From: Gnetum montanum
Lineage: Eukaryota > Streptophyta > Gnetopsida > Gnetales > Gnetaceae
NCBI GenBank assembly: GCA_015680685.1
Contig: MNCI01003943.1
Location: 272,346 to 336,004 of the forward strand
Length of the DNA: 63,659 nt
Direction of reading: 5' to 3'
Shown here: positions 11,165 to 22,745 of the stretch, piece by piece
Layout: each line of letters begins with the position of its first letter
Position numbering within the stretch: position 1 is the first letter of the stretch
Notes under the pieces: model-generated
What the model saw: the letters and a program-made list of their open reading frames with translations, nothing else
What the model was told of the DNA's origin: nothing
Database searches by the model: none
Made by a program: the position numbers and the translations under genes

Positions 11165-14100
11165 AAGTGTTTTGAGGCTTCCACACTAGGCTCAACATGG
11201 AAATAGGGGCTCTTAGTGTGGAATCCAAGAGAAATAGGTTTTGGGATCCTCAAAGGTCAAAAATAAAGATTTTGGAACCTTCCAAGATAACACAAGGTCA
11301 AATCCATCAAAATTGGGCACTCTGGAGGTTTGTAAATGTTAAAAAGTAGGTTCTGAAGCCTTCCCCTCTTGTTTCCACATTGGCCAACGTGGAGAAGAGA
11401 GGGTTTAGTATGGAGAACCAAAATAAAAGCAAAAGTGAGGTCAAACATGTAGCTGGAGTCTAGATCTGGAACTTATGCATCTCCCGACTTTGTTTTGAGG
11501 TAATTTGAGGTAATTTTGAGTGTCAAGATGTGTCAAAATGACTTTCCCCTTTTTCCACACTAAGCACAATATCATCATCATGGAAAAATAGGAGGACCTA
11601 TATTTTATGGATTAAGAGTGATTTCAAGGCACTTTGACCAAGTTTCTAGGCCCTTAGGACTATAGGCTTCAATTTTGCAAGTTTTTGATTGGTTTTGGGC
11701 TTGTTTGAAGGCTATTTAAGGGTGCTTAAGGTCTTCCCCCTATGTCCACACTAAGGGAGTTACTCCAATGTGGATGAATGGTGGGAATGAATTTTAGAGG
11801 TTGAAATGAGATTAGATAAGAAAAATCTTGAGGCCATGAGGTCTTGGGCTTCTTTGGTGTAGATCTTTGGCTTTCAAGAGTGCCATCTTGCCACCAAAAG
11901 TTGAAAAGTAGCTTTTCCCCCATGTTTTCATGCTAGGGAAGTTACTACAACATGGAAAAAGTAATAATCCTTGATCTAGACTAATTTGGATCACAATTGA
12001 CCATGCATGTCACCTTCCAGAGTTGCCAAGGTTAAGGGTTATGGATCCATGTCAAAATTTAGTAGTTTTGGGCATTCCTGAATGGGTTTTTTGACTTCCC
12101 CCCATTTTTCCATGCTAGGGATGAGAGCTCAACATAAAAAAACTAGGGGAAACCACTTTTTGACCATCTAGGATTAATTTGGTAAATTTTAAGGGCTCCA
12201 ATGGCTACTGCCAGGGTTCTAGAGTGCATGAAAGGTCACTTAATGTCATTCTGAGGTGTTTAGGAGCCCCAAAAAAGTCTCCCCTTGAGTTTCCATTCTA
12301 GGGATACAATTTTTCAACATGGAAAAAGGTATCCCTAGTGTGGAAGAACCATGAAACTTAGATCTAGACCAAATTTAATCTCAATCAACTATGCATGTGA
12401 GCCTTCAAGGTTACTAGGGTCGAGGACTAGGGTTTGGTATCAATTTTTGGCCATTTCGGGAGTTTCAAAGAAATTTTTGGTCTTCCACCATTTTTCCATG
12501 CTGGGACTAGAATGATTAGCCTAGAAAACTAGGGGGAGTTAATTTCTATCCTTCTAACACCAGTTCCTTGAATTTTGAAGGTTCCAAACGATATCAGTGG
12601 GGTCCTAGAGTGCATGCAAGTTTAATTAATGTTGTTTTGAGGTAGTTATGGATCCTAAATGGGTTTCCCCCTTAATTTTCACATTGAGAAGCATGGATGG
12701 GGATGTCCCCAACATAGATACATCATAAAACTTAGATCCAACCTAGTTTTAACTTTAATCGACCATACATGTCAGCCTTGGGGACTGTTGGGGCCATATA
12801 CTAGGGTTTGGGGTCAAAACTGGTAATTTTATTAGCTTTCCAAGTGGTTTTTTAAGCTTCCACTTATTTTTCCATGATGGGAATAGTATGCCTAGGATGG
12901 AAAATTTGGGGAAAATATATTTTTATCCTTTTGCATCATTTTTGGTCATGCATGTAGGTCTGTGAGGTTGCTAGTGATGATGGTAAATACTTGGTGTCAA
13001 AGTTTATTATTTTTAAGGTTGATGAGTGCTTTTTATGCTTCCCTACATTTTTCCACATTGGGGCTTTCATGCTTAGTGTGGAAATTTGGGGAAAAATATT
13101 TTTGGCCCTTTGTGATCACTTTTGCTTATGCATTCAAGCTTCTAAGGTTAATGGCATCAATTGTTGATACTTGGTGTTAAAATTTGGTTGTTTCAAGGGT
13201 CATTAGATACTTTTTGGTCTTCCCTACCTTTTTCCATGCTAGGACTTACATTCTTAGCATGGAAAATTTGGCAAAATCTTTTTAACCCTTTGTGGTCACT
13301 TTTAGTCATGCATGCAAGCTCCTAAGTTTGCTAGTGTCGACTACTACCATTTGATGTCAAGATGTGATTATTTCAATGGTCTCTAGGTAATGTTTTGGCT
13401 TCCCTCTCTTTCTCCATGTTGAGGCTTCCATGCTCAACATTGAAAATTTTAGGGAAATATTTTTGGTCCTTTTATGGTCAATCTAGCTATGCATGAGTGT
13501 CCACAGGGTTGCTATTGTTGGTCATCAGTCACTAAGGTTAAGATTTGGTTGTTTTTAAGGCTATGAGGGGGTTTTTAGGCTTCCCCCCTTCCATCCACAA
13601 TGAGGGTGAAAGGCTTAGCATGGAAGAGGTCTCCCTCAATGAAGAAAGTTAGATCTAGGCCAAATCAATAGCCAATCAACCATGCATGTCAACCTTTGGA
13701 ATTACAGGTATTGATAATCAATGTTGGGTGTTAAGATTTGATAATTTGGAGGCTTCTAAGTGTCTCAGAAAAATTTTCCCCTTTCTTCCATGTTGGGCAT
13801 GGTTTCCCTAGTGTGGATGAGAGGGGATGGTAATTTTGTGCCAAATGTAACCACTTTTGAGGCTTTCATATCCTCTAGAGGGTTTTGGTAGGGTCTATGG
13901 TTCACCAGCCATCAAGAAATGGTCATTAGGTTATCAGTATAGATCATTTTTACTTCCTCCCATATATCCATGATGAGGGTAAAAGGCTCAACATGGAAGA
14001 AGCCTTTCCCAACATGGAAAACACCAAATCCTAAATTTTGACTAGGTTTAGTGGGATTTTGAGGTTGCTAGAGTTGCTTGGAGGGGTTCTAGGTCACGTG

Positions 14101-14390
14101 GAGCCTACTTTTGGATCAAACTTGTGCTAGATGAGTGTTGGGAGGCAAGAATAAGGGTTATCCCCCTTCTTCCATTCTAGGAACTATTACCCCAACATGG
14201 AAATCCATGGTGTTTAGTTGTGCTCCTGTCTTACCCACTTTTGAAAACCCAAGGCTGAAAAAGGTAGGTTTGGGTTACCAAAAATAGAAAATATTTGTAA
14301 TTATAATGAATTGATAAAATAATAAGCATGTTTCCATGCTGGGCATGGTATTCCTATCATGGATGCATGGGGTTAAGGTTTCCTTAATGT
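11165..14390 (+). repeat. About 18-copy degenerate tandem array, period near 185 bp
   Basis: A recurrent block TTCC(C)..TTTCCATGCTAGGG followed 10-25 bases later by a rough inverse CCTAGCATGGAAA starts near 11,177, 11,373, 11,553, 11,735, 11,925, 12,107, 12,290, 12,497, 12,680, 12,868, 13,052, 13,234, 13,414, 13,597, 13,787, 13,968, 14,180 and 14,337. Spacing is mostly 180-200. Between blocks other words recur, such as TGCATGCAAGCTCCTAAG, GTGTCAAAATTTG and GGTCACTTT. Units are strongly diverged. There is no ORF of note. The array lies upstream of the antisense gene's first exon, inside T. Confidence 0.85.
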
Positions 14391-14821
14391 TTTACATGTC
14401 AAAATTAGTAAAAACCTCAGCATTGATGCAATTTTTGGTCAGGAGTGAAGGTGCAAGATGGGGCAGCCCATAATCAAAAAATTTAGAATTTTGAAAAGTG
14501 AAGTTATTTCCCATCTGAAACCAATGTGATCTACACTTTCCCCACTTGCACTTCAGTGCACTTGTAGTTATGGTGCACTGAATTGGCAACTAGGGTTTCA
14601 AGATGTGCGTTTAGGTTTTAGATGAGTTTTATATGTCAAATTTTGCAAGTTTTGATCACAACTATCATTCTATAGAAATAATGCATTAGAGGAGAGCTCT
14701 AGTAGAGGTTCTTGTGGCAACAAAAACTAATTCTTAGTGTGGAAGCCTCCCATCTTCCTCACACCTAGTGTTGATCGCTCATTCTTCTCAGTTTTCAACC
14801 ATTTCCAATGTTGAGCCTACC
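14391..14821 (+). other. Region just upstream of the antisense gene
   Basis: Non-coding. It follows the last array unit and ends two bases before a good ATG context (ACCATGG) at 14,822. The word TTCTTAGTGTGGAAGCC near 14,734 is a last half-unit of the array motif. Promoter or 5' UTR function is inferred from position only; no clear TATA box was identified. Confidence 0.4.
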
Positions 14822-14949
14822 ATGGCACCAAAGCAACATGGGGCAAAGAGCCAAAACCCAATGATTCAAAAGGTGGATGAACATGTTGGGGAGCTAGAAG
14901 AAGTACCTAGGCCCATCTCCATCTAGGCCTCTTCTACTGCTGCTCCAAG
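14822..14949 (+). pseudogene. Antisense gene, proposed exon 1
   Basis: Starts at ATG in ACCATGG. The first residues read MAPKQHGAKSQNPMIQKVDE, followed by an acidic patch and a Ser/Thr/Ala end. One TAG occurs. It ends CCAAG before GTAGGC, a good donor. Its phase leaves AG, which joined to the G opening at 27,330 gives an Arg codon. Without a transcript the extent is a prediction. Confidence 0.5.
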
Positions 14950-15630
14950 GTAGGCATTTCTACCTATTTTTTCCTTTTTTCTAATGTTTTTCAAGTTTTG
15001 TTTTCCATGTGTTAGGGTCATTTTTCTCAGATCTACTCTAGTGGAGGGATTAAAATAGTATTCTAATTAAATCCCACCTCTTATTTTGGCCATTTCCACA
15101 TGGATCCATGGTCATTTTTTTGTTTTAGATTTCATAGATTTGATTTTGAAAATAGGGCTTACTATTTCATGCTTTTTTCTCAAAATTTTTGGGTATATCC
15201 ATTTTTTAAGATTTGTTATAATTAAGTTTTAACAAAATCATACCCCATTATCTAATGTGAATTTTAATGGGTTTTGATGATTTTAGTTGTTTCTATTACT
15301 TCCATGGCTATATGAAATCTAGGTTTTGATGTTTTAGCATGAAAAAACAAGTAATTTTGTGTATTTTTTCTTGGTATAACAAATGTATATTTGTAGTATT
15401 AAAGGTTATAGGATTGTAGCCCTTCACTTAATATTTTCACTAGCTATTTTCTCATTTAATTTGAACTTGAAACAAAGAAGTTATGGCTATTTTCCTAATG
15501 TTGCGCGGTTAGGTTGTTTGTGCTGCTTTTGTAATTTTATGTAATTTTGTAAATTTTTTCTAAGGACATGGAAAAGGTTTTGGCCATTTTCTAGTCAAGG
15601 CTATGTAGGCATTGGCTTCAGCTTTTCAAC
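14950..15630 (+). other. Intron 1 of the antisense gene, left part
   Basis: T-rich sequence without ORF between the donor at 14,950 and the P insertion at 15,631. It resumes at 25,627. Confidence 0.45.
15626..15630. repeat. Left target-site copy of element P
   Basis: TCAAC before the 5' LTR pairs with CCAAT at 25,627-25,631. The two differences are both C/T, as expected if an original CCAAC decayed differently on each side. Confidence 0.6.
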
Positions 15631-16512
15631 TAATGAGTCACCAAATAAGCAACCCGATATTGGACCCATGATATCGAACCCACGATATCGGACCCTCGAT
15701 ATTGAATACGTGATATCGGATGGGCCAAGCGACATCGAACATGCGATGTCAGAGCCTGTCTCATTGGCTATAAATAAGAGATAGGGGTGCTTGGTCTGGG
15801 GAGTAATTTTTTAGTCCCTTAGCTAAACTCTTATAATTTTTCTATTCCAGAGTTAGAATTATTTCTAAGTGCTCATAGTAGGATTCATAGAGTGAATAGA
15901 TCTTTATTCGAGCATTATGTACCTGAGCACACCTTATGTCCGAAAATAAAGAAGAACTTTATGATAAACCTTGCAACATTCAGAATAGCTTAATTATTGC
16001 ATTTAGTGTTGTTTACTATTATTCGATGCTTTTAGTAGTTAATTAATGTTATTTCCATAGAATTATTAATTATCAATTATCAATATATTAGCACACTCAG
16101 CATGACCACTTCGAGCATACGCAGAACACTTGGTAACCTAGTAACGATTAGCGTTCGGTAATCCCAGTAGTGTTACACTAGTTTATGATGTGTCCTGAGA
16201 GTGGAATGGATGCTGGTGTTAGGATTTGATTCACATTAGAGTTACAAAACCCATTAGTTAATTAAATCTTTTCATTGCACACACTTAGGAGAGCAGGATA
16301 GAAAATATAAAAGAAAAACATAAAAATCATACACCTCAAGTTTACTTAACCATACAATTGTGCCTTACAAGTAATCTTGGGAAGACAATGACTACATAAC
16401 TCATCCTTGTTCTACGTAGGTGCATAAGAACTTAATCCTTGGAGTTCAAATAGATTGTGTGTGAATGCTCGTATTCATATGGTTGGGCATAGGGGTACCT
16501 TACCGCTCATCA
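15631..16512 (+). repeat. Element P 5' LTR
   Basis: 882 bp, homologous along its length to 24,746-25,626 (881 bp). It begins TAATGAG (original TGATGAG) and ends CTCATCA, giving the 7-bp terminal inverted repeat of this family. The U3 start at 15,655-15,720 has several GATATCGGACCC-type short repeats. A TATA box TATAAATA lies at 15,769-15,776. The two LTRs differ at many sites, mostly transitions, so insertion is old. Confidence 0.93.
15769..15776 (+). promoter_or_regulatory. TATA box of P 5' LTR
   Basis: TATAAATA in a TTGGCTATAAATAAGAG context, conserved in the 3' LTR at 24,883-24,890. It would set the start of element transcription some 30 bases downstream. Confidence 0.65.
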
Positions 16513-16513
16513 T

Positions 16514-16531
16514 TGGTGTTGTTGCTGAGGA
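16514..16531 (+). promoter_or_regulatory. Primer-binding site of P (tRNA-Asp type)
   Basis: Begins one base after the LTR. TGGTGTTGTTGCTGAGGA matches the tRNA-Asp-type site TGGCGCCGTTGCCGGGGA of Athila and Tat elements at 13 of 18 positions. All five differences are C-to-T or G-to-A. tRNA would prime minus-strand DNA synthesis here. Confidence 0.8.
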
Positions 16532-16648
16532 TTTTGTTGTTTGTGCGCTGATTAGAACTTAGGGAATCTTTTCATCATTGGAACGAACCCTTAAAGTTAG
16601 CTATCCTACAATCACTGGAAAAGAGTACCACACACTGAGTAATCAATC

Positions 16649-19140
16649 ATGTATCCTTCTTCTTATGAGAGTGCTTCACCCACTAGGTCTGATACCATGA
16701 ACAATCGGAGGGAGGGTGCACATAATGATCTGCCAATGCCCCAATAGTTTCCCATAGTATACGCTCATCCTGATGCGTATGTACCAGAATTTACCTTTAT
16801 CCTCCACCAGGATGAACAACTACGATGGTGTGATTTAGAAGGTAACATAGTGTTACCTCCCGATTGCTCAATCCCGAGCATGCTTCTTTATGCTCTCACA
16901 AAAATTGGTATGCAACACTTACAGTTAGAGTACATTGTGCATGAATAAGATTCAAGAGAGTATCGATCCATGGAGGCACAATGCTAGAGGAATCTACAAT
17001 AGGAGAGACATTACAAATCTGTGAAGGGGAAGTCATCTTAGGATGTCCCGTATGTTCTAAGTGAAAACGGTGATGGTGAAACTGTCTCCAGAGGTTTTCC
17101 ACAAAATGATGTTCCTATCCTTGACTTCGGTTAAGGAGTTGAGTATCAGAATCTTCACTCAACTATTCATAACCTAGGTTCTAATACCAATAGACACAAA
17201 GGATCTAGAAAAGGAACACAAATGCATGACAAGGATAGACATTCTGATCATGACCACGATCGAGGTCGCAACCACCAAAGAGAAGGTGATAGGTGCCATC
17301 ATGGTGATGGTACCTTCATCATCTTCTTTCCCCTCTCCTTTGAGATCTAAACATAATCGTAGAGGGTGAGACCATGAGGACAATGGTAGGCAAGATAGAA
17401 ATCACCAATAAAATAGTAGAGAAAGGGGACAAGGGCATTCTAGAGAGACACATCATGAAAGAAGGAAGAGTAGGGAACAACATAGGCATCATAGATGCCA
17501 TAGGTAACATGATCACGATGAATCCCTACTTGCCACCCAAAGTATGTTAAATATAATAGATGCTATTAGGATCCCAACAAGGCACCAAAAAGACAGTAGG
17601 ATCAAAAGACTAGACATGAATAACATCCTATGATTTGAAGGAGGATACAATGCTGATCCTCAAAACCATTTACAAGCATTCCATGATGCATGTGCCTTAA
17701 AAAATATAGAAAATCAGTGGCAAAAGCTAAAGTTGTTTTCACAGACATTGATCAAGGAAATAGAAAGCTGGTACTAGTCCTTAGAACTGGAATCCATTTG
17801 TCAATGGAGTACCATGTTGGAGCTATTCAACGATAAGTATCAAACATACTCCCAAGTGTCCAACTTGCATAAGCGAATCCAAGGATGGAAATAAGGAGGA
17901 CGTGAACCCTTGGATGCTGCCATGAGCCAATATTATTCATTATTACATTGTTGCCTTGGCCATGGTTACTAGCAAAAGGAACAACTACGCCATCTCATAG
18001 ATGGGCTTAGGTATGAAATGCGAAGAACCCTTGGGACTTATGCCCAAGGAAGGCTATCTGAGCTCAAAGCCCATCAAATACAAAGATTGTTGGAGTAAGC
18101 TACCAAGGAGGAAGGTGAGTTGAGGAAAATAAAAAGTGTAGAGGAGTATAATAGAGATCCTTCCCCCCGAAAGAAGGAAATTAGATTTTGCGAAGATGAA
18201 GAAGAGTTACCACTTGAAGAGATGATGAATAGAAAGAATTTTCCCATTCAAAATTTATGTCAAAAGCATCAGCAAAGGTGGATCAAATGTGGAACTCTCT
18301 AGATGAAAAATTTTAAACTATCCTAAAAATAGTAGAGGAGTCTAGGGAACAAAGTAGTGACCGAGAGAGAAGGAGAAAGAAAGAAGTTGAGTATGCACAT
18401 AACATAGACAATGATGGTGAATGTGAGATATGCCAATATGACCATCCTAAAGGATGTTGCCTAGTAGTGTTACATCTGCAAGATTATAGGGTGTATGCAC
18501 TAAACCCATGATTAAACAGACGACAAACACCCAAAAGGTTACCTTATCCTCAAGGTAACCCAAGGCAGTTTTGCCAACCCTTGACATATTATTCGAGTGG
18601 ACCTCCACCACAACTGAATGAATAGTATCAATGGTGGCAACACCCATAACCATGGAGAATGCCACCATCATGTCAACAATACCCTTACCATCAACCTAAC
18701 CCATATGGGTATTATGTTCAATAGCCAATCTCTCCACGTGACTCTACTAGTCACGTTGCTCTTCAACCTCACTACTAGACCCATGAGTACTATAGAATTT
18801 CTTCTTCTTGGGGTGATGCTTCACATACGTACTACCCTTCTCATCTATTTGCATCTCTTCCACCCTAAGCTCTATTACCACTTTCTCCAACTATGCGGGG
18901 TGAGTTTCCTACCCAACCACAGCAATGTAATGCTACAAGGACTATTAATCTTCAACCTACTACTGGTTCAGACAACCGATCAAAGAAGAGACCTTTCTTT
19001 AGAATCAATAGTCCAACCAAGTCCTTACAACCACAAGTGGCTAATTATCCAAATGCCTTATCATCGTTTAAATCTTCGAAGCTTACTTCGAATCAAAAAT
19101 CACACTCAACGCACACTATTATGTTAACCCATACCATCAC
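16649..19140 (+). pseudogene. Element P gag
   Basis: ATG at 16,649 opens an N-terminal domain with FTFILHQDEQLRW near 16,790 and LPPDCS near 16,855, shared with gag of R (63,242 leftward). Next come a basic His/Asp/Arg-rich low-complexity part near 17,200-17,520 and the capsid-like domain at 17,640-18,090 with WSTMLELFNDKYQ and LRHLIDGLRYEMRRTLG. A Cys/His cluster CEICQYDHPKGCC follows near 18,423, then a Tyr/Pro-rich tail to about 18,900. Many TAG/TAA stops and several shifts are present. It is a structural protein of the particle, now dead. Confidence 0.85.
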
Positions 19141-19149
19141 TGATTAGAT

Positions 19150-19870
19150 TAAAGCTAGCCATCTTCCTAGGAAATTCTCTGATCTTGAAAGTCCTCTTAT
19201 TTATTTGCAAATCGCTAGACATGAGCCTTGCAAAGCTCTTTTAGATTCAAGTTCTAGTGTTAATTTGATCTCCCAGGAAATGTATAAATCCTAGAACTTG
19301 CCTCCACTAAAGAAGAGTAACATTCATTTAGAGTTGCTGACTAGTCCATCACTGTTCCATTGGGACTAGTGGAGGAAATTGTCACCACTGTTTGTGGGTG
19401 GTCATATCCAGTCGATTTCCTAGTGATTCAAGTTAACAACTACAAAGGGGACTTTCCAATCATAATGGAAAGAGCATGACTAAGTACAATTAATGCGCAT
19501 CTAGGAATACATGATCTTTCCCTAGAGATATCAAAATAAAATGTGTTTGGGAAGATCGAGAAGAATAAAGTTCCATGCATCGCATACAGTGATATAAAGT
19601 GCAACTGTGTGCAGAAGTCTTGGTTTGTACAATGCTTAACATTGTTTGCATGCAACCAGTGTGCACAAGTAACTGACATACAAAGATACCTGTATGCAGC
19701 AGCCATAAGATAGGAAGGCACCTAGTGATTAATAGCTGACCTAGAGAGCAATTCAACTTTATGCATGGAACCAACTGAGAGCTTGACTTGTGCCTATATC
19801 GATAGCATAGATGCATTAGAGCAAGTCCATCACCAACTTCCAATCACTGACACCGAAAATATCAACTAGG
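19150..19870 (+). pseudogene. Element P aspartic protease
   Basis: CKALLDSSSSVNLISQEMY near 19,230-19,285 is the retropepsin active-site block with Ser in place of the catalytic-loop Gly (DSS instead of DSG). LPPLKKSNIHLELL follows near 19,300. The downstream part is frameshifted, with many stops. Confidence 0.75.
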
Positions 19871-20099
19871 GGAAGTTGGAAAACCCTGATGAGTTTAAGC
19901 AAGAGCCCCTTGAATTAAAATCGTTGCACACTGGTATGGAGTATGCATTTCTCAAGAATGGAAAATTGGTAATCATTAATGCTAAGCTCTCTCCTTAACA
20001 AAAAGAAAGACTGTTGAAGATGGTAAAAAAATGGTCAAAATCCTTTGCTTTCTCATATCTCAAATTGACTAGAATACATCCTAGGATAAGCCAATATAT

Positions 20100-20870
20100 A
20101 ATTTACATTAACCCCTCTATGAAGCCTCGATGACAACCGCAAAGACGACTAACCCCAAAGCTTCAGTGAGTAGTTAAGGAAGAAATTGAACAACTTTTGA
20201 AGGTTGGGTTCAACTACCCCATTGCTAACAGTGAATGGGTTAATCCATTAGTCATTGTACCTAAGAAAGGTGATAAATGGAAACTTTAGGCTATTGAACA
20301 TGGCAACATTTAAAGATCATTTCCCATTACCATTCGTTGACCAAGTCTTAGATACCATTGCAAGACATTGTTACTATAGTTTTCTGGATGGTTACAGTGG
20401 GTACAATCAAATCCAAATAGCACCAGAAGACCAAGCCAAAACTACAATCATGAGTCCTTGGGGTACATTTGCATATAGGAAAATGCTGTTTGGCTTGTGT
20501 AATGCTCCAAAAACATTTCAACATCTGGTTCTCAATATATTTCAATAGAAAATAGGGAATGGTGTAGAGGTTTTTATGGATGATTTCTCCACCTATGGAG
20601 TGAACTTTGAACAAGCATTAGATTGATTAGAGCAAGTATTGAAATGATGTGTCGAAACCAACCTAAGGCTCAAATGGTAGAAAAGACACTTCATGGTCCA
20701 AGAGGGCATTATATTAGGGCATAAAATTTCACAAATAGGGATAGAGGTAGATCCTAAGAAAATTAAAGTCATCCAAGGAATCACTCATCAACCTAAAACT
20801 ATAAAAGATGTCTAATCATTCCTTGGTCATACTAGGTATTATAGATGCTTCATTGAGAACTTTTCGAAGA
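20100..20870 (+). pseudogene. Element P reverse transcriptase
   Basis: EEIEQLLKVGF near 20,180, PLVIVPKK near 20,250, then DGYSGYNQIQIAPEDQAK near 20,385-20,440, SPWGTFAYRKMLFGLCNAP near 20,455-20,510 and the catalytic EVFMDDFSTYGVNFEQALD at 20,568-20,625. VQEGIILGHKIS follows near 20,700 and RYYRCFIENFSKI near 20,835. All three catalytic Asp positions are readable. TGA and TAG occur in place of Arg and Gln. The block order and wording match Athila-type RT. Confidence 0.92.
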
Positions 20871-21410
20871 TTGTAAAACTATTGGTAGAATTAATGAAAA
20901 ATGACACATATTTTGAATGGACCAGGGAATGCGATTTAAATTTCCAAACCTTGAAGTAGAAGCTCTTAGAAACACCCATTCTACAAGCTCTTGACTGGTC
21001 TAGACCATTCCATATAATGATTAACACATTCAATTTTGCTTTAGGAGCCATACTTACATAGTTAGATCAGCACAAACATCCCTATTACATTCATTGTGCA
21101 AGTCGAAGTATTTTTGGTGCACAACTCAACTACACCGCAATAGAAAAAGAGTTAATTGCCATGGTCTTTGCACTAGAGAAATTTAGGCACTATGAATTAG
21201 GCTATAAGGTATTTCTACATACAAATCATAGTGTGACTCAGTTCCTTATGAATAAACCAATGGTGAGCCCTAGTATTATATGATGGCTTATGATCTTGCA
21301 AGAGTTTGATCTCACAATAGTAGATCGTAGAGGCACTGAGAATGTTGTTGCCAATCATTTATATCAGTTGTGATGGGACAACAAAGAGGACGAATACCTA
21401 ATTTTTGATT
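20871..21410 (+). pseudogene. Element P RNase H
   Basis: INTFNFALGAIL near 21,023, TAIEKELIAMVFALEKF near 21,135 and FLHTNHSVTQFLMNKP near 21,213. Compared with the gypsy family, two catalytic Asp (the DAS and TDH blocks) now read Asn or are lost; the middle Glu is kept. Asp-to-Asn is what G-to-A decay gives. The domain ends with the TENVVANHL hinge near 21,340. Confidence 0.85.
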
Positions 21411-22745
21411 GCTTCCTTGATGAACTCCTCTTTGTAGGTGTAATAAACAATCAATCACCCATAGATACGAATTGGTATAGTAGTATTCTTACTTATCTTC
21501 TCACACAAGAAACACCATTAAGGCTGGATGTTAAAAAGAAACAACAGTTTCTCCACCAAATTAAACATTTCATGGAAATCAACAGACACCTTTACAATGT
21601 ATGTTTCGATGATATGTTCCTGACACAAATCAATTGTGAGTTCTCCAAGATGCTCATGAGGGCCCTTATGGGGGTCATTACATTGGGAGAGGAATAGCCA
21701 TTAAAATATTGCTTGTAGGATATTATTGGCCTACATTATTTTGGGATGCCCATCATTTTGTCTAATCTTGTGAGCACTGCCACTGTGATGGGGGAATGAA
21801 TATTAGAATGGAGGGATCACAATAATGGATTTAACCCTTAGAACCCTTCGACATATGGGGTATTGATTTTATGGGGCCTATTACATTGATGTCCAATGGA
21901 AAAGCATACATAGTTGTTGTTGTTGACTATTTTACAAAATGGGCAGAAGAAACCGCCGTTACTGACTATACATTATCTACCACTACACGAGTTATTCAAC
22001 AACAAATCATAAACAAGTTTGGCGTGCCTCATGTAGTTATTTCTGATAATGGTACACATTTTATAGGTGCAACATTTTGGAAGTTGATGTAATGCTTAAG
22101 AGTTGAGCATAAACTAACTACACCATATCATCCTTAAGCAAATGGTCAAGCCAAAGTTACCAATCGGGAAATCACAAAAATTTTGACATGAACCATTAGC
22201 AAATATAGGCAAGACTGGAGCACCAAACTGAACAATGCTCTATGGGCATACCACTCCACATGGAAACTCCCTATAGGCTATTCTCCTTATGATTTAGTGT
22301 ACGGTAAACTTCCAACACTTCCTATCCAAGCTGAGCTTCGTACACTATCTACATCATGTGACCTTAACCTTGACCTCAGTCTAGCACAAAAAGAAAGATT
22401 AATGAATCTTAACTTATTAGATGAAAACCGATTAGCTACCCTGTCATCCAACGAATTGCACAAGGCCTTCAACAAAAAATTTCATGACCTAAGAATTAGA
22501 AAATTTAGATACCAACCAGGAGATAGGGTTCTTTATTGGAATCCTGCACATGTGCCACAACCAACTAAATTTCAAATGCTATGGAAAGGACCTTATATCA
22601 TTCATGAATCTTTTCCTTCAAGGGCCATGATGATCTATAAACTTGGAAGCTTGGATAAGAAATTATTGATTAAAATTTAGCAAACCAAACCTTTCCATGA
22701 GCCTAAAACAACTAGTACTAACACTACCTTTGTTGATGGACAACC
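21411..22745 (+). pseudogene. Element P integrase
   Basis: The core starts near 21,845 with DIWGIDFMGP and continues with DYFTKWAEETAVTDY and FGVPHVVISDNGTHF near 22,020-22,065. The Glu block ANGQAKVTNREI lies near 22,140, giving a full D, D, E set. The C-terminal part includes YGKLPTLPIQAE near 22,300 and WKGPYIIHESFPS near 22,580. The N-terminal zinc region (21,600-21,780) is badly eroded. There is no chromodomain. It ends near 22,745. Confidence 0.9.

Noticed and set aside
11165-14390. CRISPR array
   Set aside because: Repeats are long, diverged and contiguous with no conserved repeat/unique spacer pattern, in a plant genome.
17174-17516. Minus-strand ORFs rich in Met/Ile/Ser
   Set aside because: These are antisense readings of the His/Asp/Arg-rich gag segment of P, a composition effect.
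18618-19147. Plus-strand 169-codon ORF in P
   Set aside because: It overlaps the gag tail and protease in shifted frames. Its His/Leu-rich content comes from reading the Tyr/Pro-rich tail out of frame.
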